From positions 1 through 31,412 of the forward strand of contig CAZNPZ010000032.1 in NCBI GenBank assembly GCA_964575255.1: a stretch of DNA of 31,412 nt, read 5' to 3'. Each line of letters opens with the position of its first letter. The first letter of the stretch is position 1. Source of the DNA: JAEZHK01 sp964575255 (GTDB taxonomy: Bacteria > Bacillota > Clostridia > Christensenellales > Aristaeellaceae). Below are positions 7,850 to 15,157 of the stretch, piece by piece. Below the pieces are notes generated by a model that was not told where the DNA came from, searched no databases, and saw only the letters and a list, made by a program, of their open reading frames with translations. A program made the translations under genes and the position numbers.

Positions 7850-8111
7850 CTACGGCGTCAGCCCTATATACCTTACGCCCGGAACCGGGTTCTTCGTCCA
7901 AGCGCCTCAGCCCGATGCACCCCGCGGGTTTTCCATCGGCGAGCGAAAGGTACAGCCTGCCGTCAGGCGGCGCGCACCGGCCTGACAGAGAAGATCGTTC
8001 CTCCTCAAATCGCTGAAAGCACAGATCCACTTCCAACGAGGACGCGTATTCCCGAAACAGGGCTTTCACTTCGTTCAGGCAACTGTAGCCGTTCGTGATT
8101 TCGACGCTCAT
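7850..8111 (-). pseudogene. GNAT acetyltransferase, N-terminal remnant
   Basis: Starting at the ATG at 8111, about 70 codons look like the first half of a GNAT N-acetyltransferase: VKALFREYASSLEVDLCFQRFEEE, then a GRLYLSLADGKPAGCIGLRRLDEE strand pair. Where the family continues into the acetyl-CoA-binding segment (MKRLYVxPxxRGxGxG), the reading here degenerates, and the frame runs without similarity into the 3' end of the convergent amidohydrolase gene. The part holding the cofactor site is therefore missing and the gene should be inactive. It begins 16 bases after the stop of the intact acetyltransferase and presumably belonged to the same operon. Confidence 0.7.
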
Positions 8112-8127
8112 GGGATTGTCCCTTTCA

Positions 8128-9000
8128 TTAAGCGTGGGACAATAACGGGAACATGACCCGGTTTTCCCGGAACAGGGGAAGAAGCGAACCTTCTGCAAAC
8201 AGCGTCGTGCCCGCCTCGCGGCGCGCTTCCGCGGTGAAGCCCGACGCGTCGGCGGGCGTGAAGCCGAGGACGGCGTTTGCCGTCGATTCCGCCGCCAGCG
8301 CGGCGAGAACCGCTTGCAGCGGCGCGTCCGAACCGTACACATCATGGAGAAGCATGGTTTCCCTATCGAATTCTGCGACCGCCACACAGCCCAAAGACGG
8401 AATCTCATACACGCAATCCTTCAGAAACTGCGCGCAGTAGAACATCAGAAGCCCCGTATTCCCGACCACCGGCAGCGCCGAGTGCGGGTTTCCGAACTTG
8501 AGGTACGCATCCAGCAGTTTCTGGCGATTCGCTCGTAAGTCCATGTCCAGTTTCCTGACCATCAGGCCGGATTTTTGAACCGGCGCCCGGTACTGCCATT
8601 CCTCCGCGCGATCAAAGCCGAACTTCGGGTAGAACTCCAGCACGGAATCGTTGGCGTACAAATACATGCCGTCGCAGTTCTCCCGGTAGCGGGCGACAAC
8701 CTCTTCCATCAGCCGCCGCGCGAGGCCCTGCCCGCGGCAGGCCGGGTCGGTCATGACCGTGCCAAGCTGCACGAAGCGTTTCGGCTCTCCTCGCCAGCAG
8801 GAGCGGATGAGGTTCGCGGAGACGTTCGCAGCCACCTTATCCCCATCCATCAGCGCGTGGGGGATGTAATCGCCGCCCCACCAGCCGCCTTCAAGCCACG
8901 GCGCAAAGTCGAGGCCGAACACCATCTTCGCGAGCGAGAGGAAGCCGCGCCGGGCGGTATCGTCGTCCCGGACGCGGTCGCAGAGAATGAAATCATGCAT
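8128..9000 (-). CDS. GNAT family N-acetyltransferase
   Basis: The 290-residue product carries a GNAT domain in its first half: strands around ALMDGDKVAANVSANLI, then LGTVMTDPACRGQGLARRLMEEVV (79-102), which contains the acetyl-CoA pyrophosphate loop RGQGLA (89-94), and LYANDSVLEFYPKFGF. The C-terminal half (from about 140) is a second domain seen in longer members and has no diagnostic motif. The start is the ATG at 9000, where the GNAT homology begins; an upstream in-frame extension overlaps the methyltransferase remnant and is not supported. It starts 4 bases after the stop of that remnant and appears to be the only intact gene in a decaying three-gene operon. Confidence 0.85.
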   Translation of the reverse strand: MHDFILCDRVRDDDTARRGFLSLAKMVFGLDFAPWLEGGWWGGDYIPHALMDGDKVAANVSANLIRSCWRGEPKRFVQLGTVMTDPACRGQGLARRLMEEVVARYRENCDGMYLYANDSVLEFYPKFGFDRAEEWQYRAPVQKSGLMVRKLDMDLRANRQKLLDAYLKFGNPHSALPVVGNTGLLMFYCAQFLKDCVYEIPSLGCVAVAEFDRETMLLHDVYGSDAPLQAVLAALAAESTANAVLGFTPADASGFTAEARREAGTTLFAEGSLLPLFRENRVMFPLLSHA

Positions 9001-9004
9001 AGCC

Positions 9005-9429
9005 TTATGCGTCCTTTCTTCCGATGTACATCGCGTGTTCGGAATAGGCGAGCAGCTCCGGCAGCTCTTTGGCGACCCACAGCGCCTGTTCCTCCGCCGG
9101 GTAACGCAGCACCTGCGGTTCGTTGGGCGCGAGGATGCCTTCCTGTCCGAATGGGTGCAGCTTTTCAAGGCTGAATGGCGCAAGGAACGTTTCGATCCGC
9201 TTTTTATTGACGAGGCACGCGGTGGTGAACGCCGGGCCCATTTCCGCGAAGTGGATCGCGTAGCGGCCTGGCCCGCCGCCGATGTCCGGAACCGTATCGC
9301 CGGGTTTGACGTACTATTCCATCATGCAGGTCGTCAGGATGCACTCAAATGGGTGTTCTCCGGCCGTTCCCATTCCTTCTGCGCGTTTTCATCGAAGTAC
9401 GCACGGACGGTTTGAATCGGTTCCTTCAT
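9005..9429 (-). pseudogene. Class I SAM-dependent methyltransferase, decayed
   Basis: The ATG at 9429 opens a reading that begins MKEPIQTVRAYFDENAQKEWER, a typical methyltransferase start. It then loses frame near 9355 (one base appears to be missing), meets an in-frame TAG at 9316-9314, and continues through motif I, DIGGGPGRYAIHFAEMG. Immediately afterwards the central part of the enzyme is absent; the sequence jumps to what looks like the C-terminal region ending HAMYIGRKDA. There are thus three independent lesions: a frameshift, a stop and an internal deletion. The total is about 141 codons against roughly 260 for intact relatives. Its promoter (9459-9487) is well preserved. Confidence 0.75.
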
Positions 9430-9458
9430 ACACGCCTCGCAAATGGATGATTTCAACC

Positions 9459-9487
9459 ATCCTATCAGCGCATATCCGGCTTGTCAA
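9459..9487 (-). promoter_or_regulatory. SigA-type promoter upstream of the decayed methyltransferase
   Basis: On the minus strand a perfect TTGACA (9487-9482) and TAGGAT (9464-9459) are separated by 17 bases. It probably still transcribes the intact acetyltransferase at 8128-9000, which would explain its preservation while the first gene has decayed. Confidence 0.65.
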
Positions 9488-9503
9488 TTGGTTTACTGGA
9501 ATA

Positions 9504-9881
9504 TTACAAGCCATCTGGAAGAGAGTTGTCGAAGTCTGAAATTTCACGAAGCCATGCGGTGAGAAGTTCACGTTGTGCATCGAAAGACGAGCGGCGGAAG
9601 GAAGAAGCCCGCCATACGACCGGCTTTGGGTTCGCTTCTGGGCGCGCTGTAATCCGTGTTCGCTCCGGGCAGTCCGCGCCGGTCACCACCGAGACAACGC
9701 CCGGCGACGAAAGCGCGTCCAGGATATCCAAATCCGTAATCCTGGCGTGATCGAAGCGGCTGGTCAGAAGCCGCCCGTATAAAACGCCCTCTGTCAGCAG
9801 ATCGCCCGCGTACGCGGCCTTTCCCGTGACCTTGTCCCATGCCTCCCTGCGCCGGACGCTGGCGCCCAACGCACCGCTCAT
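9504..9881 (-). pseudogene. Xanthine dehydrogenase/aldehyde oxidase molybdopterin subunit, N-terminal fragment
   Basis: From the ATG at 9881 (GGGAGG upstream) about 70 codons match the start of the large, molybdopterin-binding subunit of the xanthine dehydrogenase family: RRREAWDKVTGKAAYAGDLL, LYGRLLTSRFDHARITDLD and PGVVSVVTGADCP. After that the similarity stops abruptly and the frame continues for about 55 unrelated codons to a stop at 9504. The intact subunit is over 700 residues, so more than 90 percent is gone, and no neighbouring FAD or iron-sulfur subunit genes are present. This is a remnant left by a deletion or rearrangement. Confidence 0.72.
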
Positions 9882-9945
9882 CCGCTTTCCTCCCAGCACA
9901 AATCCCAAAGTGTCGCCGGAGGCGTTCCCGGCTATGCGCGGAAGG

Positions 9946-10947
9946 CTATACGATGTACAGAATCTGCATGTCCGGCAGTTTGTGCGCCAGCTTTTCCCGG
10001 AGGAATTCCGTCGCCTCCTCGCGCGGTTCGCCGCGGTAGCAGTATTTGCCGCTGCCGCGTCCGGTCAGAAGCGCCCTGTCCATCAGGTTCACGCCGCCGG
10101 GAAACGCCTCCTGATTGATCGCGTTCTGCACGTAGCTGTAGGTCATGAAGATGATTTCAATAAAGCCGCTGGTCCGGACGCGCTGGGACAATTCATCCGA
10201 AAGCCGGTCAATCAGCGCCCCGTACCACGTTTTCCATTCGGGCAGCAGGATCACCGGCGCGATCAGCATCCCGACCGGGTAGCCCGCGTCCGCGACGGCG
10301 TTCAGCGCATGAATCCGCTCCGAAAGCGGCGAGGTGCCGATTTCGACCCGCTTTACGATCTCCTCAGGGTTGACGCTCATGCGGAAGATGACCTTGCCCC
10401 GGTGGTCGAGGGCGAGAAGCGGCTCCACCATCGAAAACTTGGTCGGGAACGTCAGACTGCCCCGTCCGTACCGGGCGAACTGGTCAATCGTCCACGGCAA
10501 GTTGCCGGTCACCTCGTTCTCCATGACCAGGTCGCTGTTGCTGCCGATCTCAAACGTCAGTTTCCGCGCGGCCTCCGCGTCTGTCTTCAGGATTTTGTCC
10601 ATCATCTGCTCGCGGTTGACGAACAATCGTAGATAGGAGCACTTGTTGTAGTTGCAGACGAGGTAGCAGTACAGGCACATCGCGCGGCAGCCTGACGAGG
10701 TGTACGGTACGAGCGAGTCCGACACTTTGTGGTTCTCCGCGTACTTGTGCGTCTTTCGGACGCCGATCACCAGGTGTTGTTTGAGGCGCGCGAATGCGCG
10801 GTTCTCCGCACCCTGAAACTCCGGGATTCTGTTATGGCTCTCCACTTCGATCCATGGGAGCAACGCATACTTCTCCCTCAGCGCCCTGCCCAGCGGATAG
10901 TCAAGGGTGTTCGGCTCATAGTACACGGCGTCGAATTCGACTTTCAT
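9946..10947 (-). CDS. splB: Spore photoproduct lyase (radical SAM)
   Basis: The 333-residue product has the length and layout of SplB, which uses a radical-SAM 4Fe-4S cluster to reverse the UV-induced thymine dimer (spore photoproduct) in germinating spores. The cluster motif CxxxCxxC is CRAMCLYC (Cys87, Cys91, Cys94), followed by YLRLFVNREQM as in the family. The region corresponding to the second conserved part reads FEIGSNSDLVMEN; there is no Cys anywhere between residues 104 and 302, although Bacillus subtilis SplB uses Cys141 as hydrogen donor. The ATG at 10947 is where homology begins and has AGAAGG upstream. A single gene with no clear SigG promoter visible; it marks the organism as a likely spore-former. 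Confidence 0.88.
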   Translation of the reverse strand: MKVEFDAVYYEPNTLDYPLGRALREKYALLPWIEVESHNRIPEFQGAENRAFARLKQHLVIGVRKTHKYAENHKVSDSLVPYTSSGCRAMCLYCYLVCNYNKCSYLRLFVNREQMMDKILKTDAEAARKLTFEIGSNSDLVMENEVTGNLPWTIDQFARYGRGSLTFPTKFSMVEPLLALDHRGKVIFRMSVNPEEIVKRVEIGTSPLSERIHALNAVADAGYPVGMLIAPVILLPEWKTWYGALIDRLSDELSQRVRTSGFIEIIFMTYSYVQNAINQEAFPGGVNLMDRALLTGRGSGKYCYRGEPREEATEFLREKLAHKLPDMQILYIV

Positions 10948-11083
10948 GGACCTTCTCCATTGCCTGCGTCTGATTCCCCATCGTATTCTGTCCGAAGCAT
11001 GAAGCGGAAATCCTGATCGGAATAACCGACGATCCCTTTGGAATGCTATGAGCGAGAACACAACTTGAAACGGAGGCGATCCC

Positions 11084-11380
11084 ATGCCCGATAAGAATGG
11101 CGATGGCGCGAAACTGGCGCGCATGGCGCTGAAGGAGGCCCCCATGCCAGACGCCGACGCCGCGCAGATCACCGCGCTCGTGAAAGACGGGGGGCGCATC
11201 ACCGGGTATCAACTGTCGGACGGCCGCGTCCTGACCAGGGAGGAGGGCGTCCAGCTCGCGAAGGAGGGCGGCATCCGGGATGTCGGCGTAGCGACGCGAG
11301 AGGGTACGGAATACCTGAAATCCTTGCCGGACGAGCGCGAGGAGAACAACCTGGGGAACCTGCCATCCATCCAGAAGTAG
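11084..11380 (+). CDS. DUF3892 domain small protein
   Basis: The 98-residue product carries the DUF3892 pattern: ITGYQLSDGRVLTREEGVQLAKEGGI (about 39-64), VGVATREGTEYLKSLPDE and the closing NNLGNLPSI. Such small proteins are common in spore-forming Firmicutes, but no function is established. The ATG at 11084 has ACGGAGGCG at a good distance. An alternative internal Met at residue 21 would remove a weakly conserved N-terminal part. It is divergent from splB across a 136-bp gap. Confidence 0.8.
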   Translation: MPDKNGDGAKLARMALKEAPMPDADAAQITALVKDGGRITGYQLSDGRVLTREEGVQLAKEGGIRDVGVATREGTEYLKSLPDEREENNLGNLPSIQK

Positions 11381-11400
11381 CGTTGGAATTCCGGCGGAAC

Positions 11401-11641
11401 CACAGGGAGGGGACTGGATGAAGGCGGCGTTTCCGACCGTCAGGTATTCTTATCCTTTTCATGACGCTGACCGCATACGTGAACAGGGCTGGTGCTGTTC
11501 TCCTGCATGCTGCTGATCCACCTGATCTCGATCGAGAGAGTCAACGTGTTCTGTGCTTCGCGCGCAGCTTCATGTTCAACGCCTCATCGCCGCTCCGCCC
11601 AAAGTACCTGAACCTGAAGGATCGGACGCGGACGAAACCAT
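11401..11641 (+). other. Intergenic stretch with possible membrane-protein remnant
   Basis: No intact gene was recognised here. Reading in two different frames gives hydrophobic runs (ILILFMTLTAYVNRA, then LVLFSCMLLIHLISIERVNVF) that would join only after a frameshift, preceded by GGGAGGGGACTGG and an ATG at 11418. This looks like a decayed small membrane protein, but similarity to a known family could not be named. Confidence 0.25.
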
Positions 11642-11680
11642 AAAAAACCAGGGCGCGCCAGATGGCATCACCCTGGGTTG
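11642..11680 (-). terminator. Rho-independent terminator of the sulfatase operon
   Basis: On the minus strand AACCCAGGG and CCCTGGTT form a stem with one bulge around an approximately 17-base loop, followed directly by TTTTTTA. It lies 16 bases after the stop codon at 11696 and ends the three-gene minus-strand transcript that starts at 14890-14918. Confidence 0.65.
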
Positions 11681-11695
11681 GATTTGGCTCTCGCG

Positions 11696-13312
11696 TCAGG
11701 GGAGATAATCGTAATTCCTGCCGACGAACGCGTTCACAAGATAACGAGACATGTTCAGCGGGTTGGAAAGCGCGCGCGCTTCCTCGCCGTTTTTATACTT
11801 ATCCGGTACGCGCAGCGCGCTCATCACCTGGTTCCAGATGGGAATGACGGCGTCTTTTCCGAACGCTTCGGTGATCTCCGCTTCGGAATTCCCATGCAGA
11901 CCGTGATCCCCCTGCAATACGATGACCGCGTCCGGGTCGCGCGCAAGGATCTCGTCGATCATGACCAGCAGCGTCCTGGCGACGTATTTGTGCTGGGGCG
12001 CATAGGACTCAACCGCCATCGTGTCTTTGTTGTTGGGCGAGCCGTCCTCCTTCAGGGTGAACGGGTAGTGCGCCCGGACGTAGTAGAAAATGTCGAAGGT
12101 GGGCTTGTCCTGGAACGTGGAATCGTGGATCGCGCCCAGCATCATGGTGGTCTTCTTCTGGAGGGTCACGCCCTGGGTGATGGACGTTAGCTGTTCCTTC
12201 GTCAGCGGGTGCTGAATTGGCTGACTTCGGAATGTAAAGCCCAGAATCCCGCGTTCCGACAGCGTCGCCACGGCGCGCAGGAAGGTGTTGTCCGGAATCC
12301 CGGTGAGCAGCGACGCCAGTTCCTGCGCCTCCAGCACATTCCTATACTGCGCGACGAAGCGGTCATCCCGCTCCAGCGTGACGGCGCCCTTGTCACCGGT
12401 TTCATAGGCGCGGTCCGAGACCGGCGGATAATAGGCGCTGAAGCTGTTGAAGGTCTGAGAAACGTACCCCTTTTCCTCGAACGCCGTTCGCAGTTCGCTG
12501 TTCTCGCACGCACGCCCCAGCGTCCTGACGGACAGCTTCGGCGCTTCCGCCATCGCGGTTATGTGATCCTTCAGCACCGGACGCAGCACGCTGTCATAGA
12601 AATCCGGGCACATGAGCGAAGGCACCGCGTACTTGGTGGCGTGCCGCGCTTCCAGCGTGGCGGTCGGATTGATCTGAAAGCCGCGGTCGGCGAGCGCCTT
12701 TTTGAACGCCGCCTGATCATCGCCGAAGTACCGCTCAAACGCGTCGAAGCCCAGCATTCCGTCGCAATGGAACCAGTACACGTTGGGGGACGGGGCGGTA
12801 TCGGAGACGCTGAACGCCGTCTTGAACTCGACGGCTTCCGCCGCGCGCGCATCGCGGACGGACGCGGCGCCATCCCCGATGGCGGGTACCGCATTGTAAA
12901 CGAACAGGATGCCCAAAAAGATCATGGAGGCCGGGAACAGCTTATCCCCGGAGCGCCCGCGCAGGAGGAACATGACGGCGAGCATGACAAGAAGGCCCGC
13001 CGCTCCGTAGAAAAGCAGGAAGCGGTCAAAGCCGATCCTGTCCAGATTTACGAAGCGGAGGCCGCTGACGCTGCGCGTCGCGAAAAACAGCACGCACCCC
13101 GTGAGACACCCGGCAAGCGCCGCCAGGCTCGACCTGAACAGCGCTCGAAAAATGAAGTAGCCCGCCAGCGAAGAAGCCGCGAGCAGAAGCCCCACGGCGG
13201 CGGTTTGCATGGGGTTCAGGTATTCCGCGTTGCGCGCGTATAAGTACATGAGCGGGATCAGCGGCAGGATGAAGCATTGGACGGGGGCGAGCCACCGGCC
13301 CTGTCTTTCCAT
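11696..13312 (-). CDS. Membrane-anchored sulfatase/alkaline-phosphatase superfamily enzyme
   Basis: The 538-residue product has five predicted membrane helices in its first 145 residues (about 12-26, 36-56, 63-79, 98-117, 128-143) followed by an extracellular sulfatase-like domain. The domain opens with NVYWFHCDGM (Asp184 as likely metal ligand), has HATKYAVPSLM (about 224-234), where the family usually places its nucleophile, and contains the closing metal motif GDHG. This architecture resembles LtaS and phosphoethanolamine or glycerol-phosphate transferases that modify surface polymers, although the subfamily is distinct. The ATG at 13312 has GGAGG eight bases upstream, 12 bases after the stop of the methyltransferase gene. 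A role as a transferase or hydrolase of envelope polymer substituents is inferred. Confidence 0.82.
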   Translation of the reverse strand: MERQGRWLAPVQCFILPLIPLMYLYARNAEYLNPMQTAAVGLLLAASSLAGYFIFRALFRSSLAALAGCLTGCVLFFATRSVSGLRFVNLDRIGFDRFLLFYGAAGLLVMLAVMFLLRGRSGDKLFPASMIFLGILFVYNAVPAIGDGAASVRDARAAEAVEFKTAFSVSDTAPSPNVYWFHCDGMLGFDAFERYFGDDQAAFKKALADRGFQINPTATLEARHATKYAVPSLMCPDFYDSVLRPVLKDHITAMAEAPKLSVRTLGRACENSELRTAFEEKGYVSQTFNSFSAYYPPVSDRAYETGDKGAVTLERDDRFVAQYRNVLEAQELASLLTGIPDNTFLRAVATLSERGILGFTFRSQPIQHPLTKEQLTSITQGVTLQKKTTMMLGAIHDSTFQDKPTFDIFYYVRAHYPFTLKEDGSPNNKDTMAVESYAPQHKYVARTLLVMIDEILARDPDAVIVLQGDHGLHGNSEAEITEAFGKDAVIPIWNQVMSALRVPDKYKNGEEARALSNPLNMSRYLVNAFVGRNYDYLP

Positions 13313-13324
13313 GAAACGAGCCTC

Positions 13325-14680
13325 CTACGCTTTCGCGCGCATCAGATACAGCGTGCGTTGGCTGCCCTCGACGTTTTCCGCCCGGAGGATGTCGAACCAG
13401 CCGGAGAAGGCGCGCTCAAAGCCTTCTTTGGTGTAGTCGGGGAAGATGTCGTCCCGCGTGGCCAGCAGCGTCTGAACCTGCGAGTCCTCCTTGGGTACGA
13501 ACTCGATGATCAGGTAACCAGCGAGCGAGGCCAGCCAGTCGGCCAGCATCGGCATGGGCAGGTTGTTGGAGATGACCATGTGGTGGATGACCGCCAGCAT
13601 CATGACGAGGTCGGGCTTCTGCCTGTCCGAAATGCTTGTACGCTCCCGATTGGCAAAGCCCATCGCCGGGCTGGGGTTGGTGAGATCGAGTACCAGCGGC
13701 AGCATCGCCTCGTGGGAGGCTTTGACGGCGTGGTAGCTGCGTTCCACCGCGATGGGGTCGACGTCAAAGGCGACGACGCTTCCGCCTTGTTTCAGCGCGA
13801 GCCTTGAATACCTGCCGTCGTTTGCGCCCAGGTCCCAGGCCGTTTTGGGAGATACGGCGTCAACGTATGACGACACCAGCGCTTCTTTGGCCCTTGTGGC
13901 GGCGTCCGAGTAGTTCGTGTGGGCGTAATAGTCGCCCCACTCGGTCACGACGCCTTTCAGGGTCAGCTTTTCGACGACGCGGATCAGGCTGTCGATCAGC
14001 GCCATATGGTTGAACTTGGAGATGGCGATCTTGCGGATTTCGCCCTTTCCGTCCTGGCCGTGCTTCAGCGTGGACTTCGCGTGCCAGTGGATGTGCTGGC
14101 TGGCCGCGAAACCGCCCTTGCCTTTTAAAAGTGTGCTCGCCAGATCCAGCGGGACGCCGTCGATGTACACGCGCAGAAGCTGGTTCAGCCGGATGTCCCG
14201 GTATGCCATCAGCATCAGCGGCGCGAGGAAATGCCGCGTGAACTGCCCGTACGCAGGCCACGGACTGCCCTGCTGGTAGAAATCAAACGAAAGCGTGTCG
14301 ATCAATACCGGCCGCCCGTTCAAAAACTGGATGTTGTACGCGCTCGCGTCCTTCAGGATCATATCCTGATCCAGCGCGGCGCGGTGGATGCGAAGCGTCG
14401 TCAGCGCCGCGTCCTTCAACTGGCCGAACGACCATTCGTAGGGATAGGAGATGAAGGGGATCTGAACCGGCCGGATCAGCTTATAGGCGTTCTTGTCCTC
14501 CGGCGTGACAGTGAGTTCTTCGTGCTCGACGAGCAGGCCCTGGGATGTGAGCGGCGTGTACAGCTTCGCCATCATCTGGTCGTACTGCGCCTGATAACAT
14601 CGGTTTACCTGGCGCAGGACGGCGCCGTCCTGACGGAGTACCACGCCGGAGGGATCGCGGAACGAACTGAATTCCCTCAT
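13325..14680 (-). CDS. Kinase-like/SAM-dependent methyltransferase fusion protein
   Basis: The 451-residue product joins two parts. In the first 200 residues KDASAYNIQF (110-119) and PVLIDTLSF (124-132) have the D-x4-N and ID spacing of the aminoglycoside-phosphotransferase/kinase-like catalytic loop. From about 270 on it is a class I methyltransferase with motif I WDLGANDGRYSRLA (282-295), acidic FDVDP at the end of strand 2, and AVIHH in motif IV. The layout resembles NoeA-type nodulation proteins annotated as methyltransferases. Its start overlaps the stop of the small YLDPG protein by ATGA, and the sulfatase-like gene follows after 12 bases. Modification of a surface polymer, possibly by methylating or phosphorylating a sugar, is inferred. 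Confidence 0.8.
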   Translation of the reverse strand: MREFSSFRDPSGVVLRQDGAVLRQVNRCYQAQYDQMMAKLYTPLTSQGLLVEHEELTVTPEDKNAYKLIRPVQIPFISYPYEWSFGQLKDAALTTLRIHRAALDQDMILKDASAYNIQFLNGRPVLIDTLSFDFYQQGSPWPAYGQFTRHFLAPLMLMAYRDIRLNQLLRVYIDGVPLDLASTLLKGKGGFAASQHIHWHAKSTLKHGQDGKGEIRKIAISKFNHMALIDSLIRVVEKLTLKGVVTEWGDYYAHTNYSDAATRAKEALVSSYVDAVSPKTAWDLGANDGRYSRLALKQGGSVVAFDVDPIAVERSYHAVKASHEAMLPLVLDLTNPSPAMGFANRERTSISDRQKPDLVMMLAVIHHMVISNNLPMPMLADWLASLAGYLIIEFVPKEDSQVQTLLATRDDIFPDYTKEGFERAFSGWFDILRAENVEGSQRTLYLMRAKA

Positions 14681-14853
14681 GACGCATTGCCGCCGTCGCC
14701 GTTTTTCGACTCAGCGCTCTGTTTGCCGCCGCGCAGTCTCTGGAAAAAACCCGCGATGCTCTTTTTGAAAATCAAAAGATACGCGCCGGCCGCGGCGATT
14801 ACGGCGACGATGACCTGAATCAGCATGCTTCCGAAACCCGGATCAAGATACAT
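14677..14853 (-). CDS. Small membrane protein with YLDPGxGS motif
   Basis: The product has 58 residues: MYLDPGFGSMLIQ, a single hydrophobic helix (about 9-28), and a basic, then polar tail. Short proteins with this N-terminal YLDPG(S/F)GS motif are often found beside cell-envelope polymer genes in Firmicutes; their function is unknown. The start at 14853 is chosen because GGAGGG lies 7 bases upstream; a longer reading from 14883 has no ribosome site and extends towards the promoter. It overlaps the following fusion-protein gene by 4 bases and is the first gene of the operon. Confidence 0.78.
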   Translation of the reverse strand: MYLDPGFGSMLIQVIVAVIAAAGAYLLIFKKSIAGFFQRLRGGKQSAESKNGDGGNAS

Positions 14854-14889
14854 GGCTATCCCTCCAAATGCACCGATTATCAAATATTG

Positions 14890-14918
14890 ATTATAATCTT
14901 GTCAAGAAAATATATCAA
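14890..14918 (-). promoter_or_regulatory. SigA-type promoter for the YLDPG/methyltransferase/sulfatase operon
   Basis: On the minus strand TTGATA (14918-14913) and a perfect TATAAT (14895-14890) are separated by 17 bases. A second overlapping pair, TTGACA starting inside the spacer with a TGATAA 17 bases later, could serve as an alternative. The promoter is back-to-back with the one at 14996-15024. Confidence 0.75.
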
Positions 14919-14995
14919 GTAAAAACGAGCGTTTGCCCGTCTTTTTTCACAATGTTGTCAACTGTTTTGGAGGAAGGGCGCGCCGCGCGCCGCTC

Positions 14996-15024
14996 TTGAC
15001 TGCCAAAATGGCGCGTGTTATGAT
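14996..15024 (+). promoter_or_regulatory. SigA-type promoter of the glycopolymer operon
   Basis: TTGACT (14996-15001) is followed after exactly 17 bases by TATGAT (15019-15024). The start of transcription would lie near 15031, which gives a leader of about 127 bases before the GTG at 15158. Because this promoter lies inside the long open frame that begins at 14933, the upstream ATG of that frame cannot be the real start. No other promoter was recognised before the genes that follow to 28970. Confidence 0.75.
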
Positions 15025-15033
15025 AGGGATCGT

Positions 15034-15125
15034 ATCTGGCGTACAGGTTTCGACAGGTTTCTGGAAGACCCCCGGTCAGGTACAAGACATTTCAATGACC
15101 ACCCGTACTGCGAATGCGGAAAACG
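15034..15125 (+). other. Leader resembling the 5' part of tmRNA (ssrA)
   Basis: Ten bases past the promoter the sequence reads GGCGTACAGGTTTCGACAGG (15038-15057), close to the conserved 5' end of tmRNA (GGCGTnnnGGnTTCGACAGG), where the tRNA-like half begins. About 55 bases later comes ACTGCGAATGCGGAAAAC; tmRNA has its resume codon at this distance, and read from GCG at 15110 it gives A-N-A-E-N, like the ANxEN start of many proteolysis tags. After that the likeness stops: there is no tag stop, no downstream pseudoknots and no 3' acceptor with CCA. The 5' acceptor strand is also not GGGG. It would be a truncated ssrA copy with its promoter, now serving as leader. It could be chance. Confidence 0.4.
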
Positions 15126-15157
15126 TCCGCCAGCGAGAGATGGTTGGAGGGCAAAGC

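Noticed and set aside
10948..11083. SigG promoter in the splB/DUF3892 divergent region
   Set aside because: Such a promoter is expected for splB from Bacillus, but no pair of boxes with correct spacing could be recognised on either strand.
14933..15157. Upstream extension of the CDP-glycerol transferase reading frame to an ATG at 14933
   Set aside because: The promoter at 14996-15024 lies inside it, so this ATG would not be in the transcript. The GTG at 15158 has a proper ribosome site and fits the family N-terminus.
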